From an uncultured Arsenicibacter sp. (GTDB lineage Bacteria > Bacteroidota > Bacteroidia > Cytophagales > Spirosomataceae), in assembly GCF_945952095.1 (NCBI RefSeq), contig NZ_CAMFHL010000172.1, forward strand, positions 1-15,626: 15,626 bases of DNA. The letters are read 5' to 3'. The position numbers were made by a program, and so were the translations under genes. Below the pieces are notes generated by a model. The model had not been told where the DNA came from and made no database searches. It was given only the letters and a program-made list of their open reading frames with translations. Positions 6,498-13,436 of this stretch are shown piece after piece (position 1 is the stretch's first letter; each line of letters begins with the position of its first letter).

Positions 6498-7388
6498 ATG
6501 CCGGTCCCCAAACTCAACCCCTCCCAATTTGATGAGTACCTGTTCGGTAGCTGGAAACCGACCGTTTCGGGCTTTTACGAACGCTTTCACATTGAGCGGA
6601 TCGAAAACTATAAAGCCCACCTGACGCTACCGGTTCTGCCCCACCGGCGGTCTGTTTATTTTTTTATTTTTGTTACGAAAGGCCTTGCTGTCCGCAGCAA
6701 AGGGCTCACCCGATATGAGGTTGGTCCTGACACGCTTTTCTGCCTTGCCGCCGATCAGATTACCTCGCTTGAAGCGATCTCTGACGATGTTGAAGGCTTT
6801 TACTGCCATTTCCGCCCCGAACTTTTCCAGCACGCCCAATTGCCTGCCGACATTGAACAGGCATTTCCTTTTTTCAGCATCACCGCTGATCAACCCCTCA
6901 TTACCGTTCCGGAGCCCGAACGGTTTTATACATTGCTTGACATTATGCTGGCCGAGCGGTTACGTAATGAACCGGGGCGCGGCCGTTTATTAGCGCTTTA
7001 TCTAACTGCCTTCCTGACCGAAGTCAGTCACCTGAGTCAGGCGCGTCCTTCCGGCACACCAACGGCGGCGGCTTTGCTGACCCGACGCTACAAACTGCTG
7101 TTGAGTGAACGTATTTACGAGAAAAATACCGTCGGTGAACTGGCCGATATGCTGGGTATTTCTGCCAACCACCTCAACAAATCGGTTAAAGCCACAACCG
7201 GCAAATCGGCGCATGAGCTGCTGGAAGACATGCGCATCCTGGAGGCCAAGGTGTTGCTGAAACAAACAAACCTGCCTGTTGCCGACATTGCCTTTAAACT
7301 CGGTGGTCTCGACCCGAGTGACTTCGCCCGATTTTTTAAAGCAAAAACCGGTTTATCACCAAAAGCCTACCGCAATCTGCCCGAATGA
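6498..7388 (+). CDS. AraC family transcriptional regulator
   Basis: A 296-aa regulator when started at the ATG at 6498. The frame is open further upstream to 6384, but that would overlap the preceding gene and hairpin, and the upstream residues look non-native. The N-terminal part (about 1-180) is a cupin-like sensing domain (VYFFIFVTKGLAVRSKG, then a turn toward GFYCHF). The C-terminal 100 residues are a double HTH of AraC/XylS type: first HTH about 211-238 (TVGELADMLGISANHLNKSV), second about 259-288 (LPVADIAFKLGGLDPSDFARFFKAKTGLSP). It sits 96 nt upstream of the six-gene aromatic operon, in the same direction, so it is the likely activator; the ligand is probably a hydroxycinnamate or its CoA ester (inferred). 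Confidence 0.88.
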   Translation: MPVPKLNPSQFDEYLFGSWKPTVSGFYERFHIERIENYKAHLTLPVLPHRRSVYFFIFVTKGLAVRSKGLTRYEVGPDTLFCLAADQITSLEAISDDVEGFYCHFRPELFQHAQLPADIEQAFPFFSITADQPLITVPEPERFYTLLDIMLAERLRNEPGRGRLLALYLTAFLTEVSHLSQARPSGTPTAAALLTRRYKLLLSERIYEKNTVGELADMLGISANHLNKSVKATTGKSAHELLEDMRILEAKVLLKQTNLPVADIAFKLGGLDPSDFARFFKAKTGLSPKAYRNLPE

Positions 7389-7443
7389 TTGTTTTTGCAT
7401 AATACTGATCCGCTTTTACCTATCCGACATCCTTTTATAAGTC

Positions 7444-7451
7444 TAAGTTTG
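7444..7451 (+). promoter_or_regulatory. Candidate -7 box of the aromatic catabolic operon
   Basis: TAAGTTTG is an exact TAnnTTTG match, ending 33 nt before the crotonase ATG. No TTTG -33 element sits 19-21 nt upstream, which is what one expects of a promoter that needs an activator such as the adjacent AraC-type protein. Confidence 0.5.
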
Positions 7452-7462
7452 TATTGAAATAA

Positions 7463-7486
7463 ATCAATTAACCTGACTTAATTGAT
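7463..7486 (+). promoter_or_regulatory. 9-bp inverted repeat overlapping the operon's first start codon
   Basis: ATCAATTAA (7463-7471) and TTAATTGAT (7478-7486) are a perfect inverted repeat with a 6-nt CCTGAC spacer. The right arm contains the first two bases of the ATG at 7485. As DNA it is a good operator shape just downstream of the predicted transcription start. As RNA it would be an AT-rich hairpin that hides the start codon. Confidence 0.5.
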
Positions 7487-8270
7487 GCAGTTACCAGTTC
7501 CCTTAACCTCTTCTATTTTACTGGAAATCAAAGAAAGTATCCTGCTTATCGGGCTGAACCGGCCCGATAAGCGGAATGCGTTTAATGATGAGTTGATTCT
7601 CGGAATCGAACACGTGTTTGAGCACATTCCGGCCCATGTGCGGTGCGCGGTTATTTATGGCATCGGCAAGCATTTTTCCGCCGGACTCGATCTTTCCGAA
7701 CTTACCGAAAGGGACGCCGTTCAGGGCATTTTTCACTCCCGCATGTGGCACCGTGTACTGGATAAAGTGCAGTTCGGGCCGGTACCGGTCATTGCTGTGC
7801 TGCATGGTGCCGTAGTTGGCGGCGGCCTGGAGCTGGCGGCGGCCTGCCATATCCGCGTTGCCGAAGCCACTACGTTTTATGCCTTACCCGAAGGGCAACG
7901 CGGCATATTTGTCGGTGGCGGGGCGTCGGTTCGTCTGCCAAAACTGATCGGCATGGGCCGCATGACCGATATGATGCTGACCGGCCGCGTCTATCAGGCC
8001 GATGAAGGTGAACGCATCGGGATGGCTCAGTACCTTGTTGAGGCAGGTACGGGGCTGGAAAAAGGACTTGAACTTGCCCGTAAAGTAGCTGCCAACGCCG
8101 GTATGACCAATTATGCCCTCACGCAGGTCTTACCCCGCATCGCCGATTCAGGGCAACAGGAAGGCCTGCTGCTCGAAAGCCTGATGGCGGCGATTGCTCA
8201 AAGTGCCCCTGAAGCCAAACAACGCCTCCACGACTTTCTGGAAGGGCGGGCCAAAAAGGTAGGTGAATGA
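7485..8270 (+). CDS. Crotonase / enoyl-CoA hydratase, probably acting on a cinnamoyl-CoA
   Basis: A 261-aa crotonase-fold enzyme when started at the ATG at 7485 (a TTG directly before it is an unlikely start). It should add water to the double bond of an acyl-CoA made by the next gene's product. The oxyanion-hole residues are in HFSAGLDL (63-70, Ala66) and VVGGGLELA (Gly113). Both catalytic glutamates of rat enoyl-CoA hydratase have equivalents at the right spacing: Glu116 (E144) and Glu136 (E164, in ALPEGQRG). As I recall, feruloyl-CoA hydratase-lyases have Ser at the first position, so this looks like a plain hydratase. It is the first gene of the operon, with an inverted repeat over its start codon. 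Substrate is inferred from context. Confidence 0.87.
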   Translation: MQLPVPLTSSILLEIKESILLIGLNRPDKRNAFNDELILGIEHVFEHIPAHVRCAVIYGIGKHFSAGLDLSELTERDAVQGIFHSRMWHRVLDKVQFGPVPVIAVLHGAVVGGGLELAAACHIRVAEATTFYALPEGQRGIFVGGGASVRLPKLIGMGRMTDMMLTGRVYQADEGERIGMAQYLVEAGTGLEKGLELARKVAANAGMTNYALTQVLPRIADSGQQEGLLLESLMAAIAQSAPEAKQRLHDFLEGRAKKVGE

Positions 8271-8306
8271 TGCCTCCTTCTGTGTCTGACTATTAACCCA
8301 AATCGC

Positions 8307-10106
8307 ATGGCTCAGTATAAAGAGGTTGCCTTCGGACCCACAGAAACCTGTCTGGAACGGCACGAAAACGGTGTCATGCATTACCGGCTGACGCAACCGC
8401 TGGAACCTTTTCCGGCTAAACTTACTGACCGCTTAGCCCACTGGGCCGCTACTGAGCCAAACCGGACGTTTATCGGCCGGAAAGTGGCGGGGCAATGGCA
8501 TACGCTTTCCTACGCACAGGTATGGCAGCAGCTGCAGGCCGTGGCTCAATTCCTGATCAGCCTACAGTTTACCGCTGACGAAACGGTCGTGATTCTGTCT
8601 GAAAACAGCCCGGAGCATGCGCTGCTGGCCTTGGCGGCCCTTCACATTGGTATTCCCTACGCCCCCATATCGCCCCCGTATTCGACCATATCCGACGATT
8701 TTGCGAAGCTCAGCCATTGCCTGAAGCTCATGACGCCTAAAGTCATTTTCGCCCAAAACAGCCACGTATACGGACCTGCGCTCGCCCACGCATCAGCGCT
8801 TTTTCCTGATGCCGTGATTCTGACTGCTGACGGCGAAACCGGACTTGCCTTCCGGGACATAGTAGCCACGACGCCGACCTACGCTGTTGCACAGGCCGCT
8901 GATCGGGTCAATGCTGATACCGTTGCCAAAGTATTGTTTACCTCCGGCTCAACCGGTTTGCCGAAAGGCGTGATCAATACCCAGGGTATGTGGTGCGCCA
9001 ATCTGCAGCAGATTACCCAGGTCATGCCGTTTATGCAGCACCAGCCGCCCGTCTTTATTGACTGGCTGCCGTGGAACCATACCTTTGGCAGCAACCATAA
9101 TTTCGGGCTGGCGCTCTACAACGGGGGAACGTTGTTTATTGACGACGGCAAACCGACCCCACAGGGCATTGAACAGACCGTACAGAACCTGCGGGAGATT
9201 TCGCCCACCGCCTATTTCAACGTCCCGAAAGGGTTCGAAATGCTGATTCCGTATCTGGAGAATGACGCTGACCTGCGCCGGACGTTTTTCAGCAATCTGC
9301 ATATTCTGTTCTACGCCGGTGCCAGTCTGGCCCAACCTGTCTGGAACCGGCTCGAAGAACTGGCAGTCGAAACCATCGGCGTCCGGATTCCGATCATTAC
9401 GGGACTTGGCTGCACCGAATCCGGTCCGTCGGCTATGTTTGCCAGCTGGGGCGGGGCCTTTTCGGGGCTGCTGGGTGTTCCGGTGGCGGGCATGCACGTA
9501 AAACTGGTCCCCGACGGCGATAAGGTCGAAGCCCGCTATAAAGCACCCAACGTCACTAAAGGCTATTGGCGTAATCCTGTGGCTACCGCTCAGGCATTCG
9601 ACGAAGACGGCTATTACAAAACCGGCGACGCGGTGCTGTTTCTGGACGAAAGCCAGCCCGACAAGGGTCTTGTCTTTAACGGCCGGATCGCCGAAGACTT
9701 TAAACTCTCAACCGGTACATGGGTCAACGTCGGCATCCTGAAAGCAAAGGTTATCTCAACGGGCTCGCCGGTTATTCAGGATGTTGTGCTGACGGGTCTG
9801 GATCAGGCCTTTATCGGGGCCATACTGTTCCTGAACGCCGATGCCTGCCGCCGGCTTGCCGGACTAGCCGGACACACACCTGCTAGTGAAGCGTTTGCGC
9901 ATGATTCTGTTCAGTCGTATCTACAGCAATGGAAGACCGCTTTTAACCAAACCGCAACGGGCAGCTCAACGACTATCGGCAACTTTGTGGTTGCTCTGGA
10001 ACCACCGTCTATCGTACTGGGCGAAATCACAGATAAGGGTTCGCTGAACCAACGGGCCGTTTTGACCCACCGCGCTGAGCTGGTCCGGTCGCTGTATGCA
10101 TCCTGA
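8307..10106 (+). CDS. Feruloyl-CoA-synthase-like acyl-CoA ligase
   Basis: A 599-aa ANL-superfamily adenylating enzyme that activates a carboxylic acid through an acyl-AMP to its CoA thioester. The P-loop FTSGSTGLPKG is at 211-221, the A5 motif GLGCTES at 366-372, the A7 motif YYKTGD at 436-441 and the hinge region NGRIAEDFKLSTGTWV at 458-473. A Lys577 in EITDKGSLNQ takes the place of the usual A10 lysine. The WLPWNHTFGSNHNFG segment (253-267), IDDGKP and FNVPKGFE are hallmarks I associate with feruloyl-CoA synthases rather than fatty acyl ligases. Its place between a hydratase and an amidohydrolase supports an aryl-propenoate substrate. The exact acid (ferulate, coumarate, caffeate) is not resolved. 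Confidence 0.88.
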   Translation: MAQYKEVAFGPTETCLERHENGVMHYRLTQPLEPFPAKLTDRLAHWAATEPNRTFIGRKVAGQWHTLSYAQVWQQLQAVAQFLISLQFTADETVVILSENSPEHALLALAALHIGIPYAPISPPYSTISDDFAKLSHCLKLMTPKVIFAQNSHVYGPALAHASALFPDAVILTADGETGLAFRDIVATTPTYAVAQAADRVNADTVAKVLFTSGSTGLPKGVINTQGMWCANLQQITQVMPFMQHQPPVFIDWLPWNHTFGSNHNFGLALYNGGTLFIDDGKPTPQGIEQTVQNLREISPTAYFNVPKGFEMLIPYLENDADLRRTFFSNLHILFYAGASLAQPVWNRLEELAVETIGVRIPIITGLGCTESGPSAMFASWGGAFSGLLGVPVAGMHVKLVPDGDKVEARYKAPNVTKGYWRNPVATAQAFDEDGYYKTGDAVLFLDESQPDKGLVFNGRIAEDFKLSTGTWVNVGILKAKVISTGSPVIQDVVLTGLDQAFIGAILFLNADACRRLAGLAGHTPASEAFAHDSVQSYLQQWKTAFNQTATGSSTTIGNFVVALEPPSIVLGEITDKGSLNQRAVLTHRAELVRSLYAS

Positions 10107-10132
10107 GTTTTTACCCTGAACCTGTCAAAACT

Positions 10133-11002
10133 ATGATCGATATCGACAACGTTATTGCCATTGACGTACATACCCATGCCGAAGTCAGCTGCTGCCAGCC
10201 GCATGACCCCTACCGGCCTGAGCTCGACGAGGCTTTTGCCCGTTACTTCAAGTCCGACAAACGGCCGACGATGCAGGAAACCGCCGATTTCTATCGTGAC
10301 CAGAATATGGCGCTGGTCATGTTTACCATCGATTCGGAGTTTGAAGTCGGCAAACGCCGGATTCCGAATACCGAAGTGGCCGAATGTGCCCTTAAAAACA
10401 ACGACGTAATGATTGCCTTTGCCAGCATCGATCCCCACAAAGGCCGGATGGGTGCCCGCGAAGCCCGTGACCTTATCGAAAATTACGGGGTGAAAGGCTT
10501 TAAGTTTCATCCGACCGTGCAGGGCTTTTACCCGCAGGATAAAATGGCCTACCACCTCTACGAAGTCATTGCCGAATACAAGCTTCCGATGCTCTTTCAT
10601 AGCGGCCATTCCGGTTTCGGTTCGGGGGTCAGAGGCGGTGGCGGCCTGCGGCTCGAATACTCCAACCCGATGCACCTCGATGATGTCGCCATCGATTTCC
10701 CCGACTGCCCGATTATCATTGCCCACCCCAGCTGGCCGTGGCAGGACGAAGCCCTGTCGGTCGCGATGCATAAACCCAATGTGTATATCGATCTGAGCGG
10801 GTGGTCACCGAAGTATTTCCCGAAGCAGCTCATTCAATACGCCAATACCTTGCTGAAAGACCGTATGCTGTTCGGTACCGACTTCCCGCTTATCACGCCG
10901 GAACGGTGGATGAAAGATTTTGCTGATGCCGGTTTCCGCGACGAGGTAAAACCGCTTATCCTGAAACAAAACGCTATCCGCATGCTGAACCTCCGCGCCT
11001 AG
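10133..11002 (+). CDS. Amidohydrolase-2 family enzyme, candidate beta-ketoacyl-CoA hydrolase
   Basis: A 289-aa metal-dependent TIM-barrel protein of the amidohydrolase_2/ACMSD-like group. The ligand pattern is complete: His13-x-His15 (VHTHAE), His126 (GFKFHPT), His156 and His159 (LFHSGHSGFG), His198 (IIIAHPSWPW) and Asp250 (FGTDFPL). Members include decarboxylases of hydroxybenzoates and, in hydroxycinnamate clusters, proteins named 4-hydroxyphenyl-beta-ketoacyl-CoA hydrolase. Next to a feruloyl-CoA-synthase-like gene and a hydratase, the last role fits best: cleaving an aryl beta-ketopropionyl-CoA to the benzoate. A decarboxylase of vanillate-type acids is the alternative. No signal peptide, so it acts in the cytoplasm. 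Confidence 0.82.
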   Translation: MIDIDNVIAIDVHTHAEVSCCQPHDPYRPELDEAFARYFKSDKRPTMQETADFYRDQNMALVMFTIDSEFEVGKRRIPNTEVAECALKNNDVMIAFASIDPHKGRMGAREARDLIENYGVKGFKFHPTVQGFYPQDKMAYHLYEVIAEYKLPMLFHSGHSGFGSGVRGGGGLRLEYSNPMHLDDVAIDFPDCPIIIAHPSWPWQDEALSVAMHKPNVYIDLSGWSPKYFPKQLIQYANTLLKDRMLFGTDFPLITPERWMKDFADAGFRDEVKPLILKQNAIRMLNLRA

Positions 11003-11028
11003 CAGCCGGCCCCTCCTTGTCTTCCTTT

Positions 11029-12144
11029 ATGAAACGACTATTAATTTTTTGTCTGCTGATGAGCAGCAGCCTGATGGCGCAACAGGTAGCCAGAACCGAT
11101 ACGGGCACCATCAACGGGGCACGCTACCGCATCGTATTTCCTGCAAACTGGCAGAAAAAACTGGTCATGTATGCGCATGGCTACGAGTTTATGGGGGCTC
11201 CCGCCCAAAGCAAAAATCCGGACTGGGTAAAGCGCATGGCGGTATTTCTGGAACGGGGATTCGCCGTGGCGGCTTCCGATTACCAATATCAGGGGTTTGC
11301 CCTCCCGCAAGGCGTTGACGATACAGAGGTTTTACGGCAACATTTTGTCAAAACCTACGGCAAACCGGACTCAACCTTTATGGTCGGGCATTCGATGGGC
11401 GGGGGCGTTTCGATAGCCGTTATCGAGAATTACGGACAGGCCTATGATGGTGCTCTGCCGATGTGTCCGCTTTCCAGCAGGCCTTACCTGCAATGCCGCA
11501 AGGAGTTTGATATGTATGCCACGTTCAACGGTCTTTTCCCGAATGTAGTCACCTCCCTGCACACTATTTTCGACCTGTCAAAACCCTATCAGGCGCAGGA
11601 TGCCCGCAGCATGGGAGCGCGTGCCGCTGAGATCAAAAAGGCGGTTTACGCCAAAGACTCGTTGCTGGCCGTTGCCTTCGCCAAACGGTTTGACTTGAAA
11701 CCGGAGGACCTGCCCTTCTCGTTGTTCTTCAACGAAAACGTGCTGCGCGATCTGGCCCAAAAAACCGGCGGTAATCCATTTGATAATACCAATACGCTCT
11801 ACAGCGGCTTTCCGAACGATTTGCTTGTCAATCAGACGGCGGAGCGCTTAGCCGCCACGGCCGATCCGGAGAAGATTTTCGGCAAATACGACCGCACCGG
11901 TAATATTTCAAAACCGGTATTGGCGCTGCACACCATCTATGACCAGCTGATTCCGCCGACATACGGCATTGTCAACTTCGAAAACATGGTGCACAAGCAA
12001 GGGAAAGACCACTTTTTTTCGGTGAACTATACCAATGGTCAGGGACATTGTAACTTTACACCCCAACAAACCGCCCGTGCCTTCGACGCCCTCCGTCAGT
12101 GGGTGAAAACAGGCCGGAAAGCTAAAGCCGGATTTGTTGAGTAA
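11029..12144 (+). CDS. Secreted alpha/beta hydrolase, candidate hydroxycinnamoyl esterase
   Basis: A 371-aa serine hydrolase with a signal peptide (MKRLLIFCLLMSSSLMA before Gln18-Gln19) when started at the ATG at 11029; a TTG 12 nt upstream would spoil the signal peptide. The triad is readable: Ser122 in GHSMGGG, Asp305 in HTIYDQLIPP and His340 in GQGHCNFT, with the oxyanion HG strand in YAHGYEF. Length and layout fit a secreted esterase/lipase-like enzyme. It lies inside the aromatic operon, 26 nt after the amidohydrolase gene and 2 nt before the transporter, so it may free hydroxycinnamic acids from esters before uptake. Lipase or peptidase activity cannot be excluded. Confidence 0.85.
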   Translation: MKRLLIFCLLMSSSLMAQQVARTDTGTINGARYRIVFPANWQKKLVMYAHGYEFMGAPAQSKNPDWVKRMAVFLERGFAVAASDYQYQGFALPQGVDDTEVLRQHFVKTYGKPDSTFMVGHSMGGGVSIAVIENYGQAYDGALPMCPLSSRPYLQCRKEFDMYATFNGLFPNVVTSLHTIFDLSKPYQAQDARSMGARAAEIKKAVYAKDSLLAVAFAKRFDLKPEDLPFSLFFNENVLRDLAQKTGGNPFDNTNTLYSGFPNDLLVNQTAERLAATADPEKIFGKYDRTGNISKPVLALHTIYDQLIPPTYGIVNFENMVHKQGKDHFFSVNYTNGQGHCNFTPQQTARAFDALRQWVKTGRKAKAGFVE

Positions 12145-12146
12145 CG

Positions 12147-13436
12147 ATGCAACCCACTACTGCGCTTTCGAACCGACCCATGACCGGCTTTCAGGTCCTG
12201 ATGGTTGCTATTTGCTTTATCCTGAATTTTAACGACGGCATTGATGTCCTGATCGTTTCGTTCTCAAGCCCCGAAATCATTAAAGACTGGGGGCTATCGA
12301 AAGCGGAGATGGGCTATGTTTTCAGCGCCGGGCTGGCGGGCATGACGCTGGGTTGTTTTTTAATTGCCCCCCTTGCCGACCGGCTGGGTCGCCGCCGCAT
12401 CTTTCTGATTTCTATCACGATGATCACCGCCGGTATGTTCGGTGTCTGGCTCTGCCGGACGTACGGCCTGATGCTGGTCCTGCGCTTTCTCACCGGACTG
12501 GGCATCGGCGGTATTCTGCCGACCATGACCGCTACGGCCGCTGAGTTCTCCAACGATAAATACCGCGATTTCAATGTTGGTCTGGTGCAGGCTGGCTGGC
12601 CGGTCGGTGCCATTCTCACCGGTCTTTTCTGTGCCCGCTACATTCCGGTCTATGGCTGGCATCAGGCCTTTTTTGTGGCGGGTTGCATATCGCTGCTTAT
12701 GCTGATACTGGTCTGGCTGTTCATGACCGATTCGCTGGAATTTATGCTGAACAACCCTGCGACCCATACACCGGCTGCGGTTAACAAACTGCTACAGCGT
12801 CTTCAACTGCCTGCTTTGACAATGCCTGTCAGGGAAGAAAAGAGCGCAGACAGCCGCCTGAGCACGCTTTTCACTTACCCCTATCGTGCCAATACCATCA
12901 AGGTCTGGATCGCTGCATTTTTCGGCTTTCTGACGCTTTATACGCTGATGAGCTGGGTGCCTACCATTGCGAAAGACTCGGGCCTGCCTTTTGAACTGGC
13001 TACGTGGGTAGGTATTGCGCTGAACATCGGGGCGGCGGTTGGCTCAGCCTCCATTGGTGCCATCGGTTCACGGTTCGGCCTTCGCAAAAGCGTACTGACT
13101 TTTATGCTGACCGCGTTTCTGGTGATGCAATTGTATGCCTTTTTACCGCTGACGACGAGCCTGACGTTCGTGCTGGTCCTGTTGATCGGCGTTTTTGTAC
13201 AGGGCGGTTTCAACGGCATCTGGCCAACCTTATCCCGTCTGTACCCTGCCCGTATCCGCGCAACCGGTGTCGGCTTTACGGTGGGTATTGGCCGGTTTGG
13301 GGCCATTCTAGGTCCCTTGTTATTCGGATACCTAGCGGATGCAGCCCTGAGTACCCAAACCTTGTTTGTTCTTTTTTCAGTTCCGTTACTGGTTATGGGC
13401 GGTTGTATCTGGTTAGTAAACGCTGACGATTTATGA
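12147..13436 (+). CDS. MFS transporter, aromatic acid:H+ symporter (AAHS) type
   Basis: A 429-aa inner-membrane carrier with the hydrophobic pattern of 12 transmembrane helices. The first helix holds Asp30-Gly-Ile-Asp33 (FNDGIDVLIVSF), the DGxD signature of PcaK-like aromatic acid:H+ symporters. The loop 2-3 motif APLADRLGRRR (about 74-84) is standard MFS, and the second-half copy is GAIGSRFGLRK. Late helices carry RIRATGVGFTVGIGRFGAILGP. It starts 2 nt after the hydrolase gene and overlaps the next by 4 nt, so translation is coupled. Context suggests uptake of a hydroxycinnamate or a related benzoate. Confidence 0.88.
   Translation: MQPTTALSNRPMTGFQVLMVAICFILNFNDGIDVLIVSFSSPEIIKDWGLSKAEMGYVFSAGLAGMTLGCFLIAPLADRLGRRRIFLISITMITAGMFGVWLCRTYGLMLVLRFLTGLGIGGILPTMTATAAEFSNDKYRDFNVGLVQAGWPVGAILTGLFCARYIPVYGWHQAFFVAGCISLLMLILVWLFMTDSLEFMLNNPATHTPAAVNKLLQRLQLPALTMPVREEKSADSRLSTLFTYPYRANTIKVWIAAFFGFLTLYTLMSWVPTIAKDSGLPFELATWVGIALNIGAAVGSASIGAIGSRFGLRKSVLTFMLTAFLVMQLYAFLPLTTSLTFVLVLLIGVFVQGGFNGIWPTLSRLYPARIRATGVGFTVGIGRFGAILGPLLFGYLADAALSTQTLFVLFSVPLLVMGGCIWLVNADDL

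Noticed and set aside
9911..10771. 286-aa open frame on the minus strand
   Set aside because: It is antisense to the ligase end and the amidohydrolase gene, both well supported, and its composition is that of a shadow frame.
11017..11028. TTG start for the alpha/beta hydrolase
   Set aside because: The ATG at 11029 gives a proper signal peptide with charged residues at the N-terminus; the TTG adds MSSF in front.
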